A stretch of 64,000 nt of DNA. Origin: Chlamydoabsidia padenii (lineage: Eukaryota > Mucoromycota > Mucoromycetes > Mucorales > Cunninghamellaceae). The first letter of the stretch is position 1. Every line of letters starts with the position of its first letter. The notes under the pieces are model-generated. The model searched no databases. It was not told the DNA's origin and worked only from the letters and a program-made list of their open reading frames with translations. The DNA lies in the NCBI GenBank assembly GCA_025330725.1, contig JAIWND010000011.1, positions 434,001 to 498,000 on the forward strand, written 5' to 3'. Made by a program: the position numbers and the translations under genes. This document shows positions 1-10,645 of this stretch, piece after piece.

Positions 1-375
1 CTCTACTTGATATCCGAAACCGATGCACCTTGGAATCCAGTAGCTGTCTCGTGGTCCTCCAGTCAGTTACCTAGTGGACAACAAGAATTAGAACATGCCG
101 GTCTATTGATACGAAATACTCAATTGGAGCAATACAGCAATAGGGATCAAGATGGCGGGTGCCGAATAGAATCGGTCAATGACTTTATCAACAAACAAAG
201 CAACAACAAGGACCAGTATGCCAAGCTATTACAACAAATAAAGTCGTCATTTGCCCAAGCCAAGGTCTATTTTATTGGGGACCGGGTCATCACGGTGCTT
301 GTCTTGGGTTTGGTGGAAAGTGACGACGGACAAAAGGCTTTGGTAGGATTACAAAGTGAACTGGTGCAAACTTGA
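1..375 (+). CDS. NuiA-like nuclease inhibitor, 3' end of gene (partial)
   Basis: The reading frame is open from the first base (Leu-Tyr-Leu-Ile-Ser-Glu) to TGA at 373-375, so the gene starts left of the window. The order of elements matches the NuiA fold: an entry motif ISETDAPWNPV, then a helix-rich middle (SVNDFINKQ and QYAKLLQQIKSSF), then a closing beta region with KVYFIGD and a GLQSELVQT end. The family founder, from Nostoc, binds and blocks a secreted sugar-non-specific nuclease. That role for a fungal member is inference; it could protect against the cell's own or a foreign NUC1-type nuclease. About 124 residues are visible, close to the family's usual length (about 130), so little is missing. 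Confidence 0.72.
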   Translation, partial: LYLISETDAPWNPVAVSWSSSQLPSGQQELEHAGLLIRNTQLEQYSNRDQDGGCRIESVNDFINKQSNNKDQYAKLLQQIKSSFAQAKVYFIGDRVITVLVLGLVESDDGQKALVGLQSELVQT

Positions 376-2361
376 TTTGGATCTATTAATTAGTATAGTA
401 TGTTTGTTAATACATGGGTGATAATGGATGGATATAAACTTGACATGTATGTTATTATTATTACTGGTATCTTAATAAAACACAGCACAAACTATCTCTC
501 TCTCTCTCTAGGGGTAGTTGTGAATGTATACTTTTTAATTGTCTCTTTTGTGTACGGGGGTTGTATGATTTGTATGTAGATGGGGGATTGTATCATCGTA
601 ATAAAGACAGGGCTTATAACCCCACTATCATGCCTCAAGTTGTATTGAAACCAGTGTGTATATTGTATCAAGAAAGCATTGCTTTTGACAAAGGGAGCTT
701 GAATGATCACTTGTTTCTTGTTGAATCTCTAGATTTTATCCCAGTGTATTCATAATGAGAAATCCTGGATTCATGCACCCACATTTCTAAATCCCGCCCG
801 CTTTCAACTTTTGCCCAGACCTCAAGTATAGTTTGAGACATCTCTGTCGAGCTTGTAGATGATAAACCAACAAACGGATAAAACAGGGTATTAATGTATA
901 CATGATAGTTAGCTTTATTAATTGTTAAACACTTTAATACTATTAGAATTGTCTATACTATCAAATAAAAATCTATCACTACAGTCACTGGAGAAATCAA
1001 GATTCCCAAGCACACCATTCAAGGACAGTATTCGCAATGGAAGAATCATTCACTAGCCTCATACTGCCTGTCGTTTGTTGATTATGTTGGATGAGTTGAA
1101 TAGAGTCGGCGTAGTCGTCCAAGCTCAATCCACCTACTATCGTTTCCCAACTTAATATCTACAGGATATAAATCAAAAAGAGAGATTAAATAAACACATA
1201 CAGAGCAACTTTCAATTTATTCCCCAACTTCATTCCTATTACCTGTATATCTTGCTTCGTTTATATATTTGCCAAGAAGAAGGTCAGGTTCCACAGTACC
1301 ATTTTATGAATGATAAACTGTATTGTCAGTGGGTGAGTGTAAGAGTCCTTTGAAATATCCCACCCGCTGTATCGTCAGTGTACAGTCCAGGACACAAGGG
1401 AGTTACTATATCGTCAATTCCGCCTAAATATACAGGGAGAGAAAGGGAAGAAGAAAAAAGTATCAGTATGAAAGACTTGATGAGAAGGTTGAACCATAAG
1501 CAGAATGGACCTAATCTACATTACCACCCAGTTCTTTTTCTTTTTCATGTTCTTACCTTTTCCCCAGTTGTTGTATCACCACCATAAAAGTGACTAGTTA
1601 AGAATAAAGATGAGCCCATCAAGGCCACTTTTCCCATAAAGTGTGTCGCCATCAATAAGAAAGTCAAACAATCAAGACAGTGCTTTCGTCATCACTGAAA
1701 CATTAAAACATAAAAATTATGAGACCATTAGTTAATGATATACTTGATCATGGACATTACCAGTTCAACTTTACAAGATAAGACAAGGCACCAAAAGAGC
1801 TAGAAGACATTAACACAGCCAAGTAAAGAGTAAAAGCCGTTTTGCTTTGATTGTCAGGAATAAAAGAGGGAAGAGAAGGACAAATAAAAAAAAAAGACAC
1901 CGCCGACCCTTTTTCAGATTTCAAGGCGGAATTTAAATATGTATATGCAGGGACAAAGACGATGATTTATAGAATGCATTTATTTATTGGTACTGAATTG
2001 AGAAAAAATGATAAAGATAAAGGTACAGATAAAAAATAAAAAATAAAAAGAAGGGTATAGATAAAGATGCAGATAAAGATACAGAAAAAAGGTAAAAATA
2101 AAAAGAAGGGTATAGATAAAGATACAGATAAAGATACAGAAAAAAGGTAAAAATAAAAAGAAGAGTACAGAAGTGGGATAAAATATAAGAGGAGTCAATG
2201 TGGATATGTACAAGCGGAATAGAGAGGAAGAGGATGACATGACAAAGGGGGTCACCGACAGAAACACCAAGATATCATAGAGAAGACCGCGGCTTTGACC
2301 ATACCAAGCAACCTGAAGGACCAGGACATCTACCCCCCAATCTAGTAGATCAAGAGATCCA
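376..2361. other. Gene-poor region with repeats and decayed coding traces
   Basis: No intact gene is visible over about 2 kb. On the minus strand, 1005-1250 reads like a last exon after an acceptor near 1162 (possible reading ILSWETIVGGLSLDDYAD), and 1255-1430 holds further coding-like pieces interrupted by stops. I take these as remnants of a multi-exon gene, or as a gene whose exons I cannot connect. A TC microsatellite lies at 494-509. The stretch at 765-818 carries a TTCATGCA plus AAATCCCGCC module. Confidence 0.4.
1995..2170. repeat. 55-bp AT-rich tandem repeat, about 2.3 copies
   Basis: The unit starting AAATAAAAAGAAGGGTATAG repeats at 2041, 2096 and 2151, an exact 55-bp period. One transition separates the first two copies and the third is truncated. 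Shorter AGATAAAG sub-repeats inside each unit suggest growth by slippage. The hydrophobic minus-strand reading frame across it is a by-product of base composition. Confidence 0.85.
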
Positions 2362-3150
2362 CCTTACCAATCGCCTACGACCTTCCCACTTTAATCTAAT
2401 CTCCAAACCCTCTTCCAATGTCCACGATCCTACACTTCCTGTTATTGTTATTTCCTTGTCCCATCCAGTCCTCGGTATGACTTCCCGTCCCCATACCACC
2501 ATTCAACCTATATACAAGGATGGCGCTGCATTTTTTTTTTTTTCATGATGCTTGTCTTCCTTGATAAAATTGGCATCCGATAAAGTAACAAGTGAATTCA
2601 TCCATTCCATTGAGATAGACTATTTCTCCCCTCCCCCTCCTCATTACATATAGAGGAGGAGAGGAAGATAGAAATAAAAAGAGATTGGTGAGTTTCATAG
2701 TCTGTATTTATAATGTATTCAATTTAACTTACCAAAGTAGAAAGTCCTTTCCCATTGTATATGTCATTGTTGTATCTTGAGAGATATCTAGACATTTTAA
2801 ATCTTGCATGACCGAGACCGTCGAATTCAAACACCGCCAAACATCAAGGAGATCACCGCCAAAGGAAGGAATGAATTCACAAGTTACTTTACCTGACATA
2901 ATCAACTATAAAAAAAAACAATTTTATCAAGTCCAACCTTAATCCAATAGGAAGACAAGCACCATAGAAAAAAAATGCAGCGCCATCCTTGTATATAGGT
3001 TGAATGGTGTCATGGGGACGGGAAGTCATACCGAGGACTGGATGGGACAAGGAAATAACAATAACAGGAAGTGTAGGATCGTGGACATTGGAAGAGGGTT
3101 TGAAGATTAGACCAAAATGAGAAGGAGGTAAACGATCGGTAAGACATCAC
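2362..3150. repeat. Long inverted repeat (fold-back element), arms about 250 bp
   Basis: The left arm (about 2362-2617) and the right arm (about 2855-3150) are reverse complements. Positions 2404-2494 and 3012-3102 are identical over 91 bp. After a one-base indel identity continues for about 40 bp, then both arms diverge with recognisable islands (CTTGATAAAATTG and GTGAATTCAT). The spacer is about 240 bp. This structure fits a fold-back or MITE-like element, or a recent inverted duplication. No target-site duplication was resolved by eye. Each arm carries the same 20-codon reading frame beginning MSTILHFLLLLF. Confidence 0.85.
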
Positions 3151-3223
3151 TCCATCACTACCGCCATGGTGCGAGTAGAGAAGTCCAGCAGGTGTTGGCA
3201 GGTTGCAGCACGGAACAGCCAAC

Positions 3224-4105
3224 CTAGCCACAGGTCATCTATGGAAAGGAAAGGAAAAAAGAATTAGTATTCGTTCACAATGACATCAAGTAATGCATCC
3301 CCCCCCTCCACAGATTTACCTTCAGTAACACACCTGCGGCCCATTCCATCTGGCCCCGCACCACTTCTCCTTGGTGGCCCACCTGGGCAATTTCCTGTGC
3401 CACCTGATCGTGCTGGTGGAGGAGGAGTTGGTCACTGTGACCAAAATGATCGAGAAGCTGTTGGTGTTGTTGGTGTATTTGTTGTTGTTGTTGATGGAGT
3501 TGGTGATGTTGATGATCAAGATGATGTAGCTGAAGAGAAAGTTGCTGTTGAATTACAGCAATTTCTTGCTTTTGCCGATTCAATTGGCGTTGTTGCCTTT
3601 GTTGATGTTGTTGTTGATGGCGCATGGCCCGATGGGCAGGGGCATCCTTCGCCAGGTGGCGTTGAGCTTGCCGTTGTTGTTGATGATGATGATGGAGATG
3701 TTGTTGTTGATGGAGATGGTGTTGTTGTTGAGCCAACTGTTCTTGTTGCTTGGCCAGCTGTTGTTGTTGTTGAGCCACTTGTTGTTGAGCTTGTTCCTTG
3801 AGTTCCTTGATCTCTTTTAACCGAGCTTCGGATGACAACCTAAGACACAGCTGATGATATTCAGCCTGTTTCTTCAACTCTTGATTGTGTTGTTCCTTGA
3901 GTTGTTGTAGTTGTTGTTGATCATCTTGGACATGTTGTCCTTTATGTTGAAGCGCTTTGATTTGCTGTTCTTGTTGTTTATTGATGACTTTTAGCCGGTG
4001 AATTTCACCGTCTCGTGAAATAAGTTCCTTCTTGAGCAGTTCCACCAGTTTTATAAGATGATGTTCAGTAGGCATGGGAGCAGTAGGCATGGAAGCAGTG
4101 GTCAT
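3224..4105 (-). CDS. Q/H-rich coiled-coil protein, function unknown
   Basis: Two exons are proposed: 4105-3320 and 3238-3224. They are joined across an 81-nt intron with donor GTAAAT, branch TACTAAT and acceptor CCATAG; without splicing the frame ends at 3275. The start is the ATG of MTTASMPTAPMP. Residues 15-60 form a heptad-like leucine/lysine helix (LIKLVELLKKELISRDGE). The rest is glutamine- and histidine-rich repeats built from CAA/CAG codons. No catalytic motif is visible. The family is unknown; it could be a scaffold or transcription-associated protein. Long antisense frames here are shadows of the CAG/CAA repeats. Confidence 0.6.
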
Positions 4106-5720
4106 AGTAGTATTCAGGTTATGGAGTAAGAGCTGAGATAAGTAAAGAGAAGAGAAAAAACAACAAAAAAGAAAAAATCTCGCGTTTTTACCCACTCTTT
4201 TTTTTTCAAACCACCGACTGATCCGCTGATCACTCTTTTGGAATGTTGAAAAACAAAGTGACACTGACGGGACCAAACATGGTACGATTGTAAAAAAGGG
4301 AATTCTGACGAGTTTGATTCATTAGTCTGAAACTCTTTCATGGATTTCCCCCGACAAGTTTCAAGTTTATGCAAGGTCCCAGTCCAGAGCGGGTTTTACA
4401 TCCCCCCTCTCCCTTTTTCAACATACTTTCAACAATATGATCTTGACACATTCAACTTTGGTGATTCAATGTATATATAAACACAAATAGATTTTTCTTT
4501 TGTAGCTTTGGATTACACAAGATAAGGAAAAAAAAAAAAAAAGATAATAAAGAAGAGGAAAGAAAGGAAACCTGCAAGTCATGCAAAATTTAAATGCCGA
4601 CAGATATGGGAACTTGATTTTTCCCTTCACTAACCACTTTTATGTGTTGATTGTTTATGAGTATACCCTCATCTAAACTCCTATTATATTAGTAAAGAGT
4701 GTAGCTGTTTCTACGTTTGGTACGAAATCCCTACGTGTCCGTGGCAAATCCCTTTTTTTTTTTATGCAAACGGAGAATGAAATGTGTGTTTGTATCATGT
4801 GGAGACACAACATCAACACGAAGCCCCTTCCCTTTTCAAAAGAAAAAAAAAATCAGACAGGGACTAGATTCTCAAAGGTAGTCTGGATTTAAAATCTTGC
4901 CCACAAGGGGTGTTTCTTTTTGATTTACGAGCCTTTTTCTCAGCTCTCTCTTTATAATCCATGTGGGTAAGTGTTCATTAAGTTGGGCATTTCTGTTGTC
5001 TTTTAGATTAACATATCACTACCAGTTTAACTTTAATTGTATAATCGGAAGATATCTTGCTTCAGGTCATTCCCTCTTTGATGGGGAAACAAATGAAGAA
5101 CATGGTGGTTAATGCTGGTGCTAATGACTTTTCAAGTTGCCTTCGAAATTGAATGGTGTGCTGCTATAAATGACATCCACAATCAGCAAACGCAACCATC
5201 AGATCCAATCTGCTCTTTAACACTCTTTAGAATAGTCTCTTTTTACCTTTTAGGTTAGTTGTATTGTATATTATGTAGTTTTTTGTTTTACTTTACTCTT
5301 TAATAAAATAAACTTGATTACATAAAATTTGATTCATGCGTCGATCTGATGATTGAACTCCGATCATATCCTTTTTTGGGTTACTGGTGATACACTACGT
5401 TTTAACAAAATGGAATTTGCATCCTTAACATTGATTTCTAGTATGATGATGAAGTAGATGATGATCAAACAAGATCGTATATGTTGCTATTTGAATTCGA
5501 GTTATTACAAAGACTCTTTCCAAATACAACCACAACCCCATCAAATCGTGATACTATGATACATTAAAGAAATTACCACTACCACTATTACACTATGAAT
5601 TATACAGGTGTCATGCTATCATTCTCATAAAGATCACCCATCCTAAAAAGGAAACCTTTGCATAAATTAGATGATCCCATACATTTAAAAAAAAAGACAA
5701 GACAAATAGAGATAGATATG
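4106..5720. other. Intergenic region, no gene seen
   Basis: About 1.6 kb holds pyrimidine tracts, poly-A runs and promoter-like sequence for the coiled-coil gene. A TTTAAATGCCGAC element at about 4588 lies next to TCATGCAAA, a variant of the motif pair found throughout the window. I see no conserved coding sequence. Confidence 0.5.
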
Positions 5721-5726
5721 TTTATT
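5721..5726 (-). terminator. Poly(A) signal AATAAA for the uL22 gene
   Basis: AATAAA reads on the minus strand 46 nt downstream of the uL22 stop codon, the usual position for a cleavage and polyadenylation signal. Confidence 0.5.
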
Positions 5727-5771
5727 ATAAATATGTTCAACAAGGGGGGGGGGATGATACTATTCCTATAT

Positions 5772-6586
5772 TTAAGCACGAGCCAAACGAGAGTTGCGAG
5801 CCAATTGACGAGAGTTGAGACGTTGGACCTTCTTGTCAGTAGCCTTGGGGACAACAGCATCTTTTTCGGTCAAGATGACTTCGATGTGAGAAGGAGTGGT
5901 CATGTAAGGGTTGATACGACCATGAGCACGGTAAGTACGACGACGGTGCTTGGGAGCTTGGTTGACGATCACGCTAGAGATGTAAAGTTGGTCCAATTCC
6001 AAACCCTTGGCCTATAGTAAGAAGAGTCTGGTCAGTATATGATCTCCCCCATCCTTTTATATATATATAAACACTTACTTCGGCGTTGGATTCAGCGTTC
6101 TTCAACAAGTCAGTGATGAACTTGACAGACTTGACGGGCCAGCGAGCTTGAGTGGTACCGAATTCCTTGGCTTGAGCAGTACGACCCACACCACCGTTGA
6201 AGCGACGGAAAGGAATAGCTTGCTTGTGTTCGGTGACGTTGGACAAGTAAGTGTAAGCCTTGGTCAACTTCAAGCCTTGGATAGCAGCGGCGACTTCGTG
6301 GGTGTTCTTGAACTATATATATGCATATATATGTAAAAAGAGAGTTGGGATTAGTCATTGATGGTATGTCATTGGGTATCGTTATCGTCATTGTCGTTGT
6401 TGTGGGTGATCATATAATCGTGTGTGTGTGTGTGTTGATACGTACGTGAACGCGGAGGTAAGCACCTCGGGATTTGGCAGCTAAATCATTAAAAGAAGAA
6501 TGAGTATCCTACAATTGTATTTCCCCATTCTTCTTTGGTGAATTACCCTTGGCGGTGTTAACAGGAGCAGCAGCGTATCTAACCAT
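5772..6586 (-). CDS. RPL17: 60S ribosomal protein uL22 (L17)
   Basis: Structural protein of the large ribosomal subunit that lines the nascent-peptide exit tunnel. Four exons (6586-6547, 6480-6446, 6312-6079, 6011-5772) join to 182 residues, the normal eukaryotic length. The start is clear: ATG opens [19 protein letters not shown], the conserved N-terminus. Later motifs include [31 protein letters not shown] and the C-terminal [19 protein letters not shown] block that carries the tunnel hairpin. All introns are GT-AG (donors GTAATT, GTACGT, GTAAGT). The first exon is only 40 nt, and early short introns are common in fungal ribosomal genes. Confidence 0.97.
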
Positions 6587-7036
6587 GTTGAATCTATATA
6601 TTATTAAAAGAAGGAGAGGGAAGGTTAGTATTCAAATTCAGATTCATCCAATTATCCATCCATCCATCCATCCATCCATCCGCCTCTATTTCCCATCCAC
6701 ACGTTTATCTACATTGTCTTGTTCTTTGTTATCCTTACCTCGGGTAAAAAGAGGCACGAAAAAGGAAGGATGTAAAGAGGTGAGACATCTTTTGCTTTTC
6801 CTGTATTCCTTTTTTTTCAATCCCCGAGCCTGTGGCGGTGATTCAATTTCCTGTCCCCCCTTTTTTTTTTTTTCTGTAATAACCAAAGGAGTATGCAAGT
6901 TATATTTTATTTTATTTTTTTTCAATACAAACAACTCTATTCTACCTATCTAGATAAACCTTTTTTCATCCAGAATCATCATCTTGTCATCAATACTAGT
7001 GGGAAAATAAAAGTTGGTTAGTATGAGTTCCATTTT
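6587..7036. other. Gap between uL22 and Nup93; TCCA microsatellite
   Basis: This 450-bp gap carries the uL22 promoter and the Nup93 3' end. It holds a TCCA repeat (about 6655-6681) and long T tracts. No coding sequence is supported. Confidence 0.5.
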
Positions 7037-8187
7037 TTACAGTTTCCTTCCGTACTTTTTCAAATGTAAAGTAGTTTCGGCTGGTGTCTTGGTAGGCGTC
7101 AATCCAACAAAAACGATCAAATTCCGGACTTGCTGCTTGATCTGGTGAATATGAGGCATCAAGGAGGCGCGATAATGTGGATTATCAGTCAAAGAGAGCC
7201 AAATGTGGTACAAGATATCTCCAGTAACAAGGATGAGGTCAGGCATTAATGTGTAGAGTGCGTCGTTTTCATGTTTATCCGTTTGATGATGCCCTGGCGG
7301 CATATTTTCCTCAAGAGGTAAAACACCAGTGTTTTGAATTGCCTATCATAAATAACAAGTGAGTATTTAGCTGTAAAGACTTTGTCGCTTGTTTTTTCCA
7401 TTGCTTACCCAAAGAGCCTCTTCGTACTTGTTTTCTTCATAAAACCATGCACCTTTAAATAAGAGGATAAAAGCCCGAATCAAATGTTTCTTTCCATTAT
7501 CGACACCTTTAACCAAATGAGTATCGCTATGTTGAAGAGTTCTTTGTGCCATATCAATCAATGACACCTGTTGGTTTCGATGTGTTGTATCCTGTTGATG
7601 ACGTCCATTTGCCTTCTTTGCTGAAATGATATCCTTGAGAGTCTTGGCCAAAATATCACCAAGTTCCTTGATTAGAACATCAATCACCTTACTGTCGTCA
7701 TTTGATAGTTGATAAACGTGTATGGCATCAGCATAACGTCCCTTCTTGACTAGTCGTTCACCAATAGGATGCAAGATATGTGTTGAATAGGCCATTTCGT
7801 CTTGAATCCCCAAAAGGCGTCTGTATCGATCGATTGAGCCAACCTAAGCGGGATTTAAAAAAATGTTTAGAATAATCATGCCCCATCTCCTTTTCTCTTT
7901 GTTACCTGTCTGCCTTGATTTGTTGAGATGGTACCTAGAATGGATTCATCATGCAAGAAAGCCAATACCAAGTTTTGTATACAACAATAAGAGAGTCGCT
8001 TCATAGGTTCTTCAGGATACAAGGTTATCAAGTAGGTGTAATGTAGTGCCGCCTGCTCCAAGTCTTTGCTGTTTATATCATCCTTTTTATTATGTTGTTG
8101 CTGATCGACAAATGCTGTCTTTACATATTCGTGTATGAGTCTTGCAAAGTTAAAGGTGGTTTGATGATTGACTGTTGATACTATTTT

Positions 8188-8221
<34 letters not shown>

Positions 8222-9273
8222 AAAAAAAAGATAAATTGTTAGTAAAATTGAATTAGGAAGAATATATTTGCATGAATTTCGTGTTTACTTAATTCAGCTT
8301 CAGGGGCAATTGGGTCTCTTGGTATACGGAGCAAACCATGGTAAGCCAGGACAATTGCATAATGCACAGCAGCCACACGAGAGTGTTCGAATTGATACAA
8401 GTAAGAGATGGCCTAAATAAAGAGACAAGAGCATGAGAATGACCACTTGGACCATAATCCATTATATGATTTGATTTAATTTACCTTTTCAAATTGTAAT
8501 GTTAAGAGTAAGATCTTGAAGTAAAGCATATGATTGGTTCCATTATGGTTGTATCGACTTGGACCATCAGCATTGATTGTTTCTTGCAAGTCTTGTAAAG
8601 TATACCTTTCATTCAAGTATTCCTCTTGAACAGCTGGTAGACGGATCAACGAGAGCTATATAATAATAAAGTTAGTATTGACTATATATGAGGGGTAATG
8701 TTCCTTGTTGATATCTACCTGTAACCAAAGATAATCTTCACTTGATCGAAGAATAGAAGGAGAACCCTTTTTGACTTCACAACGACCGATGATCTTGTAA
8801 AGAAGCATTTTATAAGGATCCACAATATCGTTACCATACTTCATTTCTTCGTATTCGGCAAGGATGGCGATAGAGTCAGTGCGATGTAAAGTGTGAGTTG
8901 GGTTGGTGGTGTATTCCAAAAAGTACCGTACAAAGTTGGGAGATCGTGATTGGAAGCAGGTAAAGTTGTCGTTAACATAACTGACAGCCAGTGAGATATG
9001 ACCAGTGCGAATTAACAAGTATAAGCATACCCAAATGGGAAAATCATTGACGATCTACAAATAGACATGATTTTTATATATGACATTAGTATATTCCTCC
9101 TTTTTCTTTTTATTATTACTTACTTCTAGTTGAGGACCCATCCATGTGTTGTATTTCTTGAATGTCAAGTTGATATACGATTTAAGTCGAGCAATGAATG
9201 AAGGGTTCCCACCGCCTTTTACTAGTTTTGCATGTTTGTAAAGGGCAACATCAATGTACCGAATGTATCTACG

Positions 9274-9317
<44 letters not shown>

Positions 9318-10413
9318 ATATTAGTAAAAATGGGTAATCCTATTGTGTATGTATACTTACTCCTTTTCCAAGTGAGTCCTGGCGATATGAATTAAAGAGA
9401 CCTGTGTTTCCAACAGCTTTGTATCAAGATGGGTATCATAAAGTGTCCAAGATAAGTTGCCTTTAATAGAATCGTATTGATTGGTCATGTAGTGCAACAC
9501 TTGTTGAGCATCTTCGGTTTCGTTAGAAGGAGATCTTGGTCCAGTTGTTGTTGATGGTGATGATGGGATACGTGAAGATGGTAGTAATAAAGAGGTTTTC
9601 ATTTCCGAGATCAAATCAATCTTGGTACCATCAAGACGACAATCATTGAGCTTTTGTATGATTTTCGCCAGGTCGAGTGATTGTCGAATCCCCTTTTCGT
9701 TTCCGTTATTATCACTATGGGTCGTTCGGTTGGTGTAAATTTTCGCCTTGTTGGTTTCCGTGGTATTGATAACCTTAGGTGTTTGTTGTTGATCCCATGT
9801 TTCCATACATGTCTGAGCCATCGTGTTCCAATCCTTATCCACCTTGACAAAGTTTCCACTGAAATCTTGTAACTATCACAAGAAGGGGTTAGTTTATACC
9901 ATGTTCACATGTTCTTCTATAGTTTTACATACAAGTTCGTTTTCAGTTTCAAAGGCTTCTTTCATGGTTGATTCGTAAGATCGTTCGAGGTATTTCTACA
10001 GATGAGCAAATAATGAGTTGGGAATAAAAAAAAGAAAACGTGTATTCAGTTAATATTTACGTCGATATTGGCACCAACAAGATCATCGCGTCGTTCAAAA
10101 GTATGAGTAGTATCAAGTTTTTTCAAGACCTCGGAGATCTCTTGATGGTTTACACCGCCTTGAGCTAAAAAACAGTGCCTAGTTATAAAAGAGGACAAGT
10201 TAATAAAGAGTTCTTTTTGATAATTTGGTCTACTTACGCTTTAATATAGGGATCATAGGTGAGACTTTTTGTCTTGTCATGTAGTAGTTTGGACTCTGTG
10301 TCGATTTGATCAAGTCCACGGTCAATGGAAGGTAAATCAGTCAAACTGGAGGAAGAAGGTTTTAAAAGTTGTTTAGAGTTTTCATATAGTTGTTTGAATA
10401 AAAAGGAGGACAT
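7037..10413 (-). CDS. NIC96: Nucleoporin Nup93/Nic96
   Basis: Linker nucleoporin of the nuclear pore inner ring, which anchors the Nsp1/Nup62 complex through its N-terminus and Nup188/Nup192 through its helical solenoid. Eleven exons join in frame: 10413-10238, 10178-10061, 9995-9933, 9872-9361, 9268-9124, 9054-8719, 8655-8485, 8412-8289, 8180-7906, 7843-7409 and 7342-7037. They encode 886 residues (family about 820-840). Recognisable blocks are the N-terminal helix MSSFLFKQLYENSKQLL, then HCFLAQGGVNHQEISEVLKK, NDFPIWVCLYLLIRTGHISL, a YFKILLLTLQFEK block and LVFVGL-like C-terminal helices. Introns carry extreme tracts: 38 A's at 9274-9311 and a TA repeat at 8191-8217. It is divergent with lipoyl synthase. 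Confidence 0.93.
7844..7860 (-). promoter_or_regulatory. Intronic copy of the TTTAAATCCCGC motif
   Basis: On the coding strand of Nup93 the motif TTTAAATCCCGC lies directly in front of the acceptor (CTTAG) of the intron before exon 10. It matches the promoter motif seen elsewhere in the window. Here it may be incidental, or it may mark an internal promoter. Confidence 0.4.
9274..9311. repeat. Homopolymer of 38 A (intron of Nup93)
   Basis: On the coding strand this is a 38-nt T tract ending 2 nt before the acceptor of exon 5, an exaggerated polypyrimidine tract. Confidence 0.9.
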
Positions 10414-10538
10414 GGTTTATTGTAAAAGGACAAGTCTTAACAGAGAAGAAAGAAGGAAAGGGGGAACTTAATTTTTTTTTGGTTCTCCCATATACAGAAT
10501 TCACTTTTGACAGAGTGGAGCCCACCAGTCACTTTTTT

Positions 10539-10549
10539 TTGAATCCCGC
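10539..10549. promoter_or_regulatory. TTGAATCCCGC element in a divergent promoter
   Basis: This element lies centrally in the 232-bp gap between the divergent starts of Nup93 (10413) and lipoyl synthase (10646). It is a member of the window-wide TTYRAATCCCGCC family and the best single candidate for a shared regulatory site of the pair. Confidence 0.5.
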
Positions 10550-10645
10550 ACTTCGCTGTACCTCTTAATTTTTTCCTCCCCTCCGGCTTTTTCCTTTTTC
10601 ATTCTTTCTTACATTATACTTTCTCTTCCCCCCCCCCACTCAACC

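Noticed and set aside
1980..2270. Hydrophobic 96-codon minus-strand frame
   Set aside because: It lies over the 55-bp AT-rich tandem repeat; the Phe/Leu/Ile/Tyr content is a composition artefact.
3280..3801. Plus-strand 173-codon frame rich in Val and Asp
   Set aside because: It is the antisense shadow of CAA/CAG repeats in the minus-strand coiled-coil gene; it has no start context and no conserved motif.
6549..6953. Plus-strand 134-codon frame upstream of uL22
   Set aside because: It crosses the uL22 first exon on the other strand and a TCCA microsatellite; no conserved sequence.
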